Shown here piece after piece: positions 52,093 through 60,950 of a DNA stretch of 64,000 nt; position 1 is the first letter of the stretch; every line of letters begins with the position of its first letter. The stretch spans positions 372,001-436,000 of the forward strand of contig JAHBTQ010000002.1 in the NCBI GenBank assembly GCA_019638495.1, given 5' to 3'. The notes below the pieces were generated by a model. It was not told where the DNA came from. It worked only from the letters and a program-made list of their open reading frames with translations, and searched no databases. This DNA comes from Taibaiella sp. (GTDB lineage Bacteria > Bacteroidota > Bacteroidia > Chitinophagales > Chitinophagaceae). The position numbers and the translations under genes were made by a program.

Positions 52093-53988
52093 TTACTCTA
52101 CGGTTACCTTAGCATCAAATGTGCCATTGTTCGTGTTCACCTTCACGAGGTAAATACCGGGAGCAAGTGCAGACACATTCAGCGAAGATTGACCGATGCT
52201 TGTCATGTCAACTGAAGACGACAATACTTCGCGGCCGATTGCATCATACATTTTCACCTTTGCTACGCCCAGGTTGCCGGCATTCCACTTGATATTCAGT
52301 TTGTCATTTGCTGGGTTAGGGTACAGGTCCACCCTCACGGCGCCCATGCCTGTATTGTCAATAACAGAAGTAGCGATTGGTTCTATCTTCATCGATACTG
52401 TGCGCTGGATGAAGTTAGCGACAGTCATAGAAGGTGTGCCGGATGTAAGTGTGATGGACGTATATGGAACAGTTGCGTAGTTGATGAGTTCAGGATATAC
52501 ATTCAGCGGCTCGCCAACAGGCAGATTGCTGAAAGAATAATGACCGGCAGCGTCTGTGTAGGTTTGCTGTAGTATGTTGCCTGTCGCAGCCTGCACGCAA
52601 TATACCAGCAGGTTTACAGCAGGTGCGCTGGATGTGCCTTTGTTGGCTCCTGTAGTAACGTCCCCGGCTACAAAACCCGGGCCGGATGTGCCGGTGCCAT
52701 ATCCCATGATGATGTCTTTGTGGCTGTCATAAGTGCCAGATACATGGTAGATCACCGATGCCGAGCTCCAGTATGCGCTCGATGTATGGTAGGTAGGTAG
52801 ATAACCTGCTCCTCCTATTGCAGGTGAGTCGCAATGCGCCTTTACACGGAACGAGTCTGTAGAAAGACCGCAGAACGAGTACTGAACTGAGTCGCCCGAG
52901 CAATAAACATAGTTTGAGTCAGCCGCTGAAAGCATGTGCGTTGCAGGGTCATACTTTATCAGCCATACTTTCACAGGGCCATAATAAGGTACTGTTGTGA
53001 AGCGCACGGTTCCTGCGATGCAATTTGGAGTCGTAACAGTTACCACTGCAGTTACGTAAGACGTGGTGCTGCAGCTTGTTACTGAATACGTGATCGTGGC
53101 AGTACCGGCACTAACGCCGCTCACTACGCCGCTGCCGCTCACTGTTGCTACAGATGGTGTGCTGCTGCTCCAGGTGCCGCCGGGTACACTGTTTGATAGC
53201 GTGGTTGTTGATCCTATTGCCACGCTGGTGCTGCCTGTAATGGCGCCTGGTGTAAGCCCGGTTGTAACCACAATGCTTTTTACAGCATATGACGGACATG
53301 GACCTGACATCCAATAGGTGATCCAGGCTGTACCAGACGATACGCCTGTTACCACGCCCGTCGAGCTAACGGTTGCTATTAGCGTAGAACTGCTGGTCCA
53401 TGTTCCACCTGATGTGGTAGTGCTCAAAGTCGCCGTGCTGCCTACACAAACACTGTAAGGCCCTGTTACAGAATCGATGGGTGTAGCCAGAACTGTTACG
53501 ATAGTGGACACCATACAGCTTCCTACATGGTAGGCTATGCTGGCAGTGCCCGCATGCGACCCTGTTACAATTCCGGATGACGAGCCCACAGTCGCAACAT
53601 AAGGAGAACTGCTGCTCCATGTGCCGCCTGCAGGGCTTGACGAAAGCGTAGTAGTAGAACTTATACAAATTGGAGATGTGCCACCAGAGATAGATACCGG
53701 TGTTGCGGTTACGGTCACTATCGCCGTTTCAAGGCCCAGCGACCCGTTCCATGAGATCATTGCAGTTCCGGCCGATACACCAGATACAATACCGCTGGCA
53801 GAGCCAATTGTCGCCACTGCCAGGTTGCTGCTGCTCCAGTAGCCGGTGGATGTTGAGTCGTGGCTAAGGTAGGTCGTGCCACCGCTGCAGGTGGTTAATA
53901 CGCCGGTTATGGCAGCATTGGCGCCTTTGGCGAATAATAGGGATGTGCAGATAACTGCTAAGGTTAGAATCTTCCTCATGATTTTCAA
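52093..53988 (-). CDS. Ig-like (Big_2) repeat protein with carbohydrate-binding-like domain and T9SS sorting domain
   Basis: 631 residues; ATG at 53988 or 53979 (MRKILTLAVICTSLLFAKG signal peptide). Four Big_2-type modules in the N-terminal half, each with GGTWSSS or a variant, and turns such as GIVTGVSAGTATISY. A region with repeated Tyr/Thr follows (PVKVWLIKYDPATHML, GDSVQYSFCGLSTDSF), then a Cna_B-like sandwich (AGDVTTGANKGTSSAPAVNL, TYTDAAGHYSFSNLPVGE). Ends in a T9SS domain (VDLYPNPANDKLNI to LAPGIYLVKVNTNNG). A TAGCTTTG box lies ~60 nt upstream. Relative of the partial giant protein at the start of the window, but much shorter. Confidence 0.9.
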   Translation of the reverse strand: MKIMRKILTLAVICTSLLFAKGANAAITGVLTTCSGGTTYLSHDSTSTGYWSSSNLAVATIGSASGIVSGVSAGTAMISWNGSLGLETAIVTVTATPVSISGGTSPICISSTTTLSSSPAGGTWSSSSPYVATVGSSSGIVTGSHAGTASIAYHVGSCMVSTIVTVLATPIDSVTGPYSVCVGSTATLSTTTSGGTWTSSSTLIATVSSTGVVTGVSSGTAWITYWMSGPCPSYAVKSIVVTTGLTPGAITGSTSVAIGSTTTLSNSVPGGTWSSSTPSVATVSGSGVVSGVSAGTATITYSVTSCSTTSYVTAVVTVTTPNCIAGTVRFTTVPYYGPVKVWLIKYDPATHMLSAADSNYVYCSGDSVQYSFCGLSTDSFRVKAHCDSPAIGGAGYLPTYHTSSAYWSSASVIYHVSGTYDSHKDIIMGYGTGTSGPGFVAGDVTTGANKGTSSAPAVNLLVYCVQAATGNILQQTYTDAAGHYSFSNLPVGEPLNVYPELINYATVPYTSITLTSGTPSMTVANFIQRTVSMKIEPIATSVIDNTGMGAVRVDLYPNPANDKLNIKWNAGNLGVAKVKMYDAIGREVLSSSVDMTSIGQSSLNVSALAPGIYLVKVNTNNGTFDAKVTVE

Positions 53989-54049
53989 TTTTTGAGTTCT
54001 AATTTGTTTTGTATCATGATTGACGCAGGCAACATAGAAAATGTGAGTG

Positions 54050-54057
54050 CAAAGCTA
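54050..54057 (-). promoter_or_regulatory. -7 promoter box TAGCTTTG
   Basis: Minus-strand TAGCTTTG, exact TAnnTTTG match, 61-70 nt upstream of the two possible starts of the second Ig-repeat gene. Confidence 0.45.
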
Positions 54058-54259
54058 AACATTTAATTCAGTGTAAAGTATAATGCGCAGATTCTCGCCT
54101 GTAAAGAGAAGGGCGCCCTGCAAATGCAAGCCGCCCTAGCATGTTCACTGCTTTTATCTCAATTTTAGCCTCAGTAAGTATAGGTGCACACTCGGGTAGA
54201 AATGTTAGTATATTAATCAGAGATTTATTTTCCTGATTTATAATTTGGCGGCAAACTAA

Positions 54260-55642
54260 TCAGATAGTCGCCCACTTCACATTCGACGCTGACAACGCAG
54301 CTTCAATAATTCGCTCCCTTTTCTGTACCTGGAATCGGAATGGAGAGATAGCCCAACTTGAACGAAGTCTGGATAACCTATCGGCCGGGGGCTGCAGTAT
54401 AAGCCTCGATAGCCAGGTGAGCGGTGCCAAAGACCGCATTATGCCGGATAGCTTCACAAAATATATTACTGTGGTTGCGTCGCAATTTTCAAGTAGTTCG
54501 GATAGTTGCGCGGGATCGGTGAAAGAGGAAATGCAAAGCACCGCTCCCGTTTTGGGGTTAAAATACGTGTTGACGGTCTTGTCGCGATGCCAGCTGCTAC
54601 CGGTTAGTACTTTTGCTACCCGTTCTGCCTCCGGCAGTTGTTCCGGCATGGTTATCGATTGGTCCGGTACAAATTTCACTTCCCATTCTTTTTTTGAAAG
54701 GGTATCATATACGGTCCATACGCAGTTCTTGTAATAGTTAAGCATTTCAGCAGCATAGGCGTTTCCGGTGCCCTTTATGCCTCCCGAATAGAAGGATGCA
54801 TACATATACAGATGGGAGGCGTAGGGCTCAAATAGCTCCGGCACCCTCACTACCAGGTCACGGTTTTTGGCATATACCTTCCATACTATACGCCGAACGT
54901 CATCGCCGCTTTCAAAATCTTTATAATTAAGGTATTCGCCATCTACCCTGCGAAGCTGGTCAATCCGTACGTCCAGGTTCTCGGTCTTTTTAGGCGACAC
55001 TTCGTCTTCAGGCCCTTTTGACAATACAGGCGGCTGGTAAAAGTGACCTGATATAGGTTGCGACACAGCCAGTGAAAAAATGTGAAGCATGTCCTGGAAA
55101 TACACAAAACCACCCTTCAACTCATATTCTTTGATGTCGGGGAGGTAGAGTCGGCTCTTACCCGCTATGGCAGTACGCCTGAAGCTTCGCGGCAGTCGTT
55201 TATTGGTGAGCAGCGCAAAGGTCTCCGTCATCACGTTGTCGTCATAGTACAGGCGTCCTTTCACAAATCCCAGGATTGGCCTGAATGCTCCATTAAGACT
55301 AGCCGTGAGGTATAATCTACGCTTGCCGCTTTTTCCCGATTCCGTTTCAAATGTCACATCCAGATCGTTCTCGCCACTCGCCTTGAGCCAGGTATAATAG
55401 AAGTATGCAGCAAGCGTACTAAACATGGAAACCAGCACCAGTGCAACAACAAACCAGAATGCCAGCTTGCCCATTAATATCACAAATGGTATAAATGGGG
55501 ACGCATATTCTCCCTTTACAGGTGGTTTGTATAGCAGCCGGAATGATAGCCACGCAGCTACCGCGCAGAGCACTGTATTAAATGTGAAGGGGAAATATTG
55601 CCAGTAATACCTGGCCCACCATTTTAGCTGTTTGGTATTCAT
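54260..55642 (-). CDS. DUF58 membrane protein
   Basis: 460 residues from the ATG at 55642 (MNTKQLKWWARYYWQYF). Two hydrophobic segments near the N-terminus (FTFNTVLCAVAAWLSFRLLY, ILMGKLAFWFVVALVLVSMF). A soluble part follows with the DUF58 core YLNYKDFESGDDVRRIVWKVYAKNRDLVVRVPE and later LYMYASFYSGGIKG. DUF58 proteins normally accompany MoxR ATPase and VWA (Bat) genes in aerotolerance-like clusters. Here the nearest candidate VWA-like protein is 38 kb away, so this copy is isolated. Function unknown. Confidence 0.82.
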   Translation of the reverse strand: MNTKQLKWWARYYWQYFPFTFNTVLCAVAAWLSFRLLYKPPVKGEYASPFIPFVILMGKLAFWFVVALVLVSMFSTLAAYFYYTWLKASGENDLDVTFETESGKSGKRRLYLTASLNGAFRPILGFVKGRLYYDDNVMTETFALLTNKRLPRSFRRTAIAGKSRLYLPDIKEYELKGGFVYFQDMLHIFSLAVSQPISGHFYQPPVLSKGPEDEVSPKKTENLDVRIDQLRRVDGEYLNYKDFESGDDVRRIVWKVYAKNRDLVVRVPELFEPYASHLYMYASFYSGGIKGTGNAYAAEMLNYYKNCVWTVYDTLSKKEWEVKFVPDQSITMPEQLPEAERVAKVLTGSSWHRDKTVNTYFNPKTGAVLCISSFTDPAQLSELLENCDATTVIYFVKLSGIMRSLAPLTWLSRLILQPPADRLSRLRSSWAISPFRFQVQKRERIIEAALSASNVKWATI

Positions 55643-55719
55643 ATGCCCGGCTTTCGCCACGTGTGAAAGTAGGAAATGCCGTTTGTAAAAGTTGTTAATT
55701 CTGTACTGTATTCCGGCTA

Positions 55720-57294
55720 TTACCTCCGATAGCTGTCCGGCGACTTATTTACCTTGGGCAATTGCTTGCGTGGAAGCTTTTCGCTACGCATAGCAGTATG
55801 GTACACGAAGGAAGCCATGATCACCGAGGCCTGCATCAGGTCGTTCGCACTTGCCCGGTCATAAGAGTCCATATTGGTATGGTGCGTGCGCGTGCCATAC
55901 TCCAGCGGGTCTTGTATGAACTGAAAGCCGGGAATGCCAACTTCATCAAATGATATATGGTCGGTAGATCCGGTATTGCGAATGGTAAGTGTGCTTGCGC
56001 CCAGGTCTTTAAAAGGCGCCATCCATGCCTCGAATATCGGTCTTACAGCATCATTCTCCTGCATATAGATGCCACGTATTTTACCACCGCCATTGTCCAG
56101 GTTGTAGTAGGCCGATACCTTGCTGTGGTCGTCCTTCAGTTTCATGGTCAGGCGGTCGCCAAAATGTTTCTTTACATATGCGCGCGAGCCTAGTAGTCCC
56201 TGCTCTTCGCCGCTCCATAGCGCCACCCGTATTGTGCGGCGTGGCCTTATGCCAATGGCTTTCAGAATGCGCACAGCTTCCATCGCTACCACGGTGCCGG
56301 TGCCGTTATCCGTTGCGCCGGTAGAGGCGTGCCAGCTATCCATGTGTGCACCCAGCATCACAAGCTCCGGTGCCAGGTTAGGGTCCGTGCCGGGTATGTC
56401 TGCTACCACATTATACTCAGTGCTATCTTCCGTGTGGAAGGTGGTACGAGTGTCCATCTCTATTGTTACGCGTTTGCCAGCGTCCAGCAGGCGGCCTAAT
56501 ACTCCCAGGTGCTCGCTCCCCATCTCTATGTCAGGAAGCACAGCAGGTGCGTCCCATTTACGTGAGGCGCCGTTAGATGTAAATACAGTGCCCATCGTGC
56601 CGCGTCCACCACTCACCACGGCTATTGCGTCTTCCTCTACGAGGAAGGAATCGATCATCGGTCTCAGGTTCACCCTTGGCTTGGCGGTTGCCTTCTTCTG
56701 GCTCAGCGAGGTTACACCATCACCAGCATGCGGGTCGGCATCCATTTTCGCCAGTTCCTCATCAGTGAGCCTGCGTGCATCAGGTGTGAAGTTTGGCTTG
56801 GTCTCATTATTCAGTGTAGAGAGTACCACCACTTTGCCCGATAGTTTCCCCCTGTATTTAGCCATGTCCTCACGACCCTCTATGCGCACCAGCACCGCAT
56901 CACCCTTTATAAGTCCGTTGGTGCCCGGTGTCCATGCGCGCGGCACGCCTATCAGCGGCTGGTAGTATGGTGCTGTCATGGCTACATAGCTCTTATTGAT
57001 CTCCCATCCCTTGCCAAAGCCTCCCCATCGTTCTATCCGCACATTCTTCAGCCCCCAGCTTTTCAGCTTTTTGGCGGCCCACTCCTCGGCCTGCTTCATA
57101 CCCGGCGACCCCGTGAGGCGCGGGCCATTTACGTCCGTCAGCTCAAATAGGGAACGCATTACCTGCGAGTTGGCAAATCCTTCATGCTTTATCTGCATCA
57201 CAGTACGCATGTTCACACTTTCGGTATTGTCTCCGCGAAACGACAATAATAAGGCGGTGAGTGAGGTCAGAACCAGGAGGTTATGTTTTTTCAT
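55720..57294 (-). CDS. M28 family metallopeptidase
   Basis: 524 residues with N-terminal signal peptide (LLVLTSLTALLLSFRG). A protease-associated-like region (~130-270) precedes the M28 core: LVMLGAHMDSWHASTGATDNGTGTVVAMEAVRIL (metal-binding His, Asp), RVALWSGEEQGLLGSRAYVKKH (metal Glu pair), NTGSTDHISFDEVGIPGFQFIQDP and RTHHTNMDSYDRA with the final metal His. Zinc aminopeptidase or carboxypeptidase type; T9SS domain absent, so it is predicted periplasmic or secreted by another route. Divergent from the Pro/Ala/Lys-rich gene. Confidence 0.95.
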   Translation of the reverse strand: MKKHNLLVLTSLTALLLSFRGDNTESVNMRTVMQIKHEGFANSQVMRSLFELTDVNGPRLTGSPGMKQAEEWAAKKLKSWGLKNVRIERWGGFGKGWEINKSYVAMTAPYYQPLIGVPRAWTPGTNGLIKGDAVLVRIEGREDMAKYRGKLSGKVVVLSTLNNETKPNFTPDARRLTDEELAKMDADPHAGDGVTSLSQKKATAKPRVNLRPMIDSFLVEEDAIAVVSGGRGTMGTVFTSNGASRKWDAPAVLPDIEMGSEHLGVLGRLLDAGKRVTIEMDTRTTFHTEDSTEYNVVADIPGTDPNLAPELVMLGAHMDSWHASTGATDNGTGTVVAMEAVRILKAIGIRPRRTIRVALWSGEEQGLLGSRAYVKKHFGDRLTMKLKDDHSKVSAYYNLDNGGGKIRGIYMQENDAVRPIFEAWMAPFKDLGASTLTIRNTGSTDHISFDEVGIPGFQFIQDPLEYGTRTHHTNMDSYDRASANDLMQASVIMASFVYHTAMRSEKLPRKQLPKVNKSPDSYRR

Positions 57295-57466
57295 TGCAGA
57301 TTTGCTTATTTCCTTGTCAAAATATGTAAAAGCGCGTACACGTCATAGCCCTGGCAGTTTCCGCACGCCACAACAGCCCCGATATGCTCAAAAATGTAGG
57401 TTTTCCGCTATTGCGAAAAAGGAAATTTTATATCTTCGCTTTGACAAATTCTTCAAAAAAGATATT

Positions 57467-58201
57467 ATGACGAAATTTTTTGTACCATTTTTTGCTGCTG
57501 CAATGCTGGTTGCCGGCGCAGCAAATGCCCAGAAACCTGCTCCTGCAGTAAAAAAGGTTGCACCCCCGGTTAACAAAATGCCGGTTCCTGTAGCCCGCCC
57601 GGTAGTTCCGGTTACAAAACCTGCACCTCCGGTTACCAAACCTGCGGCAGCGCCGGTTGTGGCTAAGCCTACGCCTCCACCACCAGCTCCCAAGCCGGTT
57701 CCTGTGGCTGCTCCGGCTCCGGCACCAAAACCAGCGGTAGCTGCTAAGCCGGTACCTGCACCAAAGCCTGCTGTTGCAGCAAAACCTGCGCCTGCGCCAA
57801 AGCCTGCAGCCGTGAAAAAAGCTCCCGTAGCGAAGAAAGCAGTTGCTAAGAAGAAAGCCAAAGTTGCTAAGCCAGCGCCGGTAACAGAAGAAGTAATAGC
57901 ACCAAAGCCGGTGATTCGTGAAGAAGAGCCTGTGCGCGTTGTTATCCGCGAGGTAGAAGAGATGGATACAGAAAAGGAGAGCGATGCTCCTTGCTCTGGC
58001 AAGTATCACAGCATCAACAACTGCACTTGCTACAAGGGCGGCCCCGATGACTGCATTCCATGGAAGTTCCGTAACAGGCGCTACTATCGCTACAACTATA
58101 CGTTGGAGCACTACCGCAACCACAAGCATGACAATTGCTGCGAGGGCAACAACTCTTGCGGTCATAGCTACAAAAAGCATAGCCGTAAGTGCTGCCACTA
58201 A
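57467..58201 (+). CDS. Secreted Pro/Ala/Lys-rich protein with Cys/His-rich C-terminal tail
   Basis: 244 residues from the ATG at 57467; the reading frame is open for 157 codons further upstream but that extension overlaps the M28 gene and has no signal peptide. Signal peptide FFAAAMLVAGAANAQ, then ~115 residues of low-complexity PAPKPA-type sequence and a Lys-rich stretch (VAKKAVAKKKAKV). An acidic linker leads to a ~60-residue tail containing 9 Cys and 7 His (CSGKYHSINNCTCYKGG, then HKHDNCCEGNNSC and HSRKCCH). Tail may bind metal. The linker resembles TonB-type spacers, but no TonB domain follows. No family was recognised. Confidence 0.75.
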   Translation: MTKFFVPFFAAAMLVAGAANAQKPAPAVKKVAPPVNKMPVPVARPVVPVTKPAPPVTKPAAAPVVAKPTPPPPAPKPVPVAAPAPAPKPAVAAKPVPAPKPAVAAKPAPAPKPAAVKKAPVAKKAVAKKKAKVAKPAPVTEEVIAPKPVIREEEPVRVVIREVEEMDTEKESDAPCSGKYHSINNCTCYKGGPDDCIPWKFRNRRYYRYNYTLEHYRNHKHDNCCEGNNSCGHSYKKHSRKCCH

Positions 58202-58229
58202 TTTGCAGAAAAATTATACTAATTCTATG

Positions 58230-58254
58230 GCCCCCGGATTCCGGGGGCTTTTTT
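58230..58254 (+). terminator. Rho-independent terminator
   Basis: Stem GCCCCCGG / CCGGGGGC with a 3-nt loop and a T-run of six, 29 nt after the stop of the Cys/His-tail gene. Confidence 0.93.
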
Positions 58255-58304
58255 ATACTTGTTAATTCGTATCGCTTACGGATGATAATACCGTTGGCAC
58301 GATT

Positions 58305-58312
58305 TACATTTG
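58305..58312 (+). promoter_or_regulatory. -7 promoter box TACATTTG
   Basis: Exact TAnnTTTG match, 18 nt before the ATG of the rhomboid gene at 58331. Confidence 0.5.
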
Positions 58313-58330
58313 AAGCCTGATAATTTGCAA

Positions 58331-58927
58331 ATGACGATCACACTCTTCATAGTAATCATTACCGTTGGCATTTCTATTGCCGCTTTTAATAATTCCACAC
58401 TGCTCAACAAGCTGATTCTCTGGCCCGGTTACATGACCAGCCCGAACGAATACTATCGTTTCCTCACGTCCGGCTTCATCCATGCCGATTGGAACCACCT
58501 TATCTTCAACATGGTTTCATTATGGTTCCTGGGTGGGGCGGCTGAGTCTATATTGGGGAGCGGCGTCATTACGCTCTATCTCACAGGTATCATACTGTCT
58601 TCATTACCCACATTCCTCAAGTATAGAAATAATACCCACTATCGCGCGCTGGGTGCTTCCGGTGGCGTTTCGTCACTCACTTTCCTGTTTATTTATTATG
58701 CGCCCTGGGCCAAGCTTTACCTCTTCTTTATCCCGATAGGTATTCCGGCATTGCTTTTTGGTGTGCTCTATCTCACTTATGAGGCATATATGGCAAAGAA
58801 GGGCGGCACAACGATGAATCATGATGCTCACTTCTGGGGCGCAGTTTACGGTATTGTTTATGCTTTGATTACAGACCCCACACACGGTGCCATGTTCTTC
58901 AACTCGCTCATGCACCCGTCATTCTAG
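58331..58927 (+). CDS. Rhomboid-family intramembrane serine protease
   Basis: 198 residues from the ATG at 58331. About six membrane segments. Rhomboid core: FIHADWNHLIFNMVSLWFLGG (first loop with the conserved HxxxN), then RALGASGGVSSLTFLF with the catalytic Ser in GASG, and NHDAHFWGAVYGIVYAL with the catalytic His. The membrane is the plasma membrane; substrates are unknown. It overlaps the end of the convergent tilS gene by 4 bp. Confidence 0.93.
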   Translation: MTITLFIVIITVGISIAAFNNSTLLNKLILWPGYMTSPNEYYRFLTSGFIHADWNHLIFNMVSLWFLGGAAESILGSGVITLYLTGIILSSLPTFLKYRNNTHYRALGASGGVSSLTFLFIYYAPWAKLYLFFIPIGIPALLFGVLYLTYEAYMAKKGGTTMNHDAHFWGAVYGIVYALITDPTHGAMFFNSLMHPSF

Positions 58928-60303
58928 TTGGTAATTGGCTCCATGGTAATGGTGATGACGTTTTTGGTCGCATCGCTTACCTTGAACCGTTCATCCAGCC
59001 GCATACCCACCAGCCAGGCTATACGCTTATTGCTTTCCACAACCCACACGTTTTCCTTTTCGTGCAGGGCCACCTTGGCATCTACCAGCATGCGGCTCAC
59101 CTTTTTTTTCTTCATGCCCATTCCCAGTGGGTACATATAGTCGCCGGTACGTTTTTTACGAAGTATAAGTGGTAACGAAGACTTCGTTGCATCCAGGCAA
59201 GCTATGTTGCTTTCTGTCGGCAGTTGACCAGGTGCCGCACCCAGGGAAAAAGTAAACTTATGTGTGCCGGTAACAATGGTGGCCGGCAATTCATCTATCG
59301 TTATTAAGTCTGTATCTGTAGTGGCCTTTGCCGTTATCACCAGGAAGTTGCGGTTGCGGATGATCCTGTGTGTGGCAGATTGCACCAAGCGACCTGTTTC
59401 GGAACCTAAAAGCGACCTTATCGCGGGCACCTGCGCCGGAACAAAGCCAAACTGGGTAGTGATCTCGAATAGTAAGGTGTCGATAGCCTGCTCTTTCTGC
59501 AGCTTTAAGATGGGAATGTATAAGTCTTTGCCGCGTCGTTCCACCAGTTTGCTGCAAGCCCTTTCTACTGCACTGCGATAAAGTAATTCGGCCTCTGCGA
59601 CACGAATTATTGTTTCATTCATGTTGGCAACGGCATTAGGAAACATCTTTTCCGCAGCGGGTATTACCTGGTGCCTTATCGCGTTCCTCGTATAGTCGTC
59701 ACTGGCATTGGATGCATCCTCGCGATAGGCGATTCCGGTCTGTAGTACATATTCTGCTATCTCTGCGCGTGTCGCAAAAAGCAAGGGTCTTATCGTTGTG
59801 CCGTTGTCCGGGAGAATTCCGTGTAGGCCGCGTATGCCCGTACCTCGGAATAGGTTTAGCAGCACCGTCTCGGCATTGTCGTTGGCGTGGTGGGCAGTGG
59901 CGGTTCTGGTATAGCCATGCTCTGCCATCAGTTTGGAGAACCACTCGTAGCGCAGTATACGTGCCGTTTCTTGCGTGCCGGCCTTTAGTTCCTCTGCGCG
60001 CTTCTTTGTTTCAAACCGAATGCCATGAAACTGTATTGAGTGGGCAGTGCACCAGTCGCGCACCAACTGCTCATCCGCATCAGCCTCTGCACCCCGCAGA
60101 CCAAAGTTGCAATGCGCTATTGCAAAACTTGCACCCACATGTTGCAGCAGGTGTGCCAGTGCCATGGAGTCCATGCCGCCACTCACTGCCAGCAGCAGTC
60201 GGCCAGCTACGTGATAAGCAAAGTTCTTTTGCCAGTGGTCCGCAAATTTATTTGGTAGGTCGTTCAATCCTGTTGACGTAGGTTTAGTATGCAAGGTCTT
60301 CAT
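58924..60303 (-). CDS. tilS: tRNA(Ile)-lysidine synthase
   Basis: 459 residues from the ATG at 60303. PP-loop: LLAVSGGMDSMALAHLL (the SGGxDS motif), then AIAHCNFGLRGAEADADEQLVRDW, YTRTATAHHANDNAETVLLNLFRGTG, RPLLFATRAEIAEYV, DDYTRNAIRHQVIP. The C-terminal TilS substrate-binding part contains RKKRTGDYMYPLG and SRMLVDAKV. Converts cytidine to lysidine in the wobble base of a tRNA(Ile) in the cytoplasm; essential in most bacteria. Its start lies inside the 3' end of the upstream TPR gene (20-bp overlap). Confidence 0.95.
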   Translation of the reverse strand: MKTLHTKPTSTGLNDLPNKFADHWQKNFAYHVAGRLLLAVSGGMDSMALAHLLQHVGASFAIAHCNFGLRGAEADADEQLVRDWCTAHSIQFHGIRFETKKRAEELKAGTQETARILRYEWFSKLMAEHGYTRTATAHHANDNAETVLLNLFRGTGIRGLHGILPDNGTTIRPLLFATRAEIAEYVLQTGIAYREDASNASDDYTRNAIRHQVIPAAEKMFPNAVANMNETIIRVAEAELLYRSAVERACSKLVERRGKDLYIPILKLQKEQAIDTLLFEITTQFGFVPAQVPAIRSLLGSETGRLVQSATHRIIRNRNFLVITAKATTDTDLITIDELPATIVTGTHKFTFSLGAAPGQLPTESNIACLDATKSSLPLILRKKRTGDYMYPLGMGMKKKKVSRMLVDAKVALHEKENVWVVESNKRIAWLVGMRLDERFKVSDATKNVITITMEPITN

Positions 60304-60598
60304 ATGCCCCCTGCAGCTCGTTATAGCTGTGCATGTCTTTTGCCGCCTTTGCCGCCTCCATACCCTTTTCATAGGTGCTTATGGCGTCCTGTGTCTGCCC
60401 GGTGCGTTCCAGCAGCTTGCCCAGGTGATAGTAGGTAGCCACATAGGTGGCGTCATTGGCCAGGTTCTTTTCAAAGTAGGTCTTTGCCGCAGCCTCGTCG
60501 CCCGCCTTCACATATTCCAGCGCCAGGGCATGGTTCAGAAAACAGTCTTTAGGACTAGCCTCCAGGAATTTCAATAGTTTCTCTATCCGTTCTGTCAT
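60284..60598 (-). CDS. Small TPR protein
   Basis: 104 residues from the ATG at 60598 (MTERIEKLLKFLEASPKD). Two to three TPR-like helices: FLNHALALEYVKAGDEAAAKTYFEK, TYVATYYHLGKLLERTGQTQDAISTYEKGMEAA. No signal peptide. Overlaps tilS by 20 bp and is probably co-transcribed. A protein-protein adaptor; partner unknown. Confidence 0.85.
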   Translation of the reverse strand: MTERIEKLLKFLEASPKDCFLNHALALEYVKAGDEAAAKTYFEKNLANDATYVATYYHLGKLLERTGQTQDAISTYEKGMEAAKAAKDMHSYNELQGAYEDLAY

Positions 60599-60822
60599 GA
60601 GTGGTTGTAAAATTAGCAAAGCCATGCTGAATTATCTTCTATAAGCTGCGTCACTGCAAGAAGCAGCAGGGCAAGGTAGCGTATGCTCGACGAAGTGGTC
60701 GTGCGAAATGCCGGTCAGACACGTATATAGTATGAATCCGCCTGGGGGTGGAGTGGTAAACGGCCGGAATTTAGGGATTAGCAGAATTAAGAAGCGGAGA
60801 TTATGGGCAGTGATAGTAGTAT

Positions 60823-60869
60823 GTCATGGTGAGCCCCGTCGAACCAGGACTGCCCAAATTTTGCAGTCC
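60823..60869. repeat. REP-like palindrome with nested hairpin
   Basis: GTCATGGT (60823-60830) and ACCAGGAC (60843-60850) form 7 of 8 base pairs around the centre GAGCCCCGTCGA. A second inverted repeat, GGACTGC (60847-60853) with GCAGTCC (60863-60869), overlaps it. Similar GTCATGGTgag palindromes recur widely in bacterial intergenic DNA. Confidence 0.65.
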
Positions 60870-60950
60870 GTAAAATCGATTACCGCGTTTATAACATACA
60901 AACACATCCTCTGAATAATTTGTATTAATCCCATCACTATGCATCTAAAA

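Noticed and set aside
60708-60914. Small open frame in the non-coding stretch
   Set aside because: It spans a REP-like palindrome, has no signal or family features, and its amino acid composition is unremarkable.
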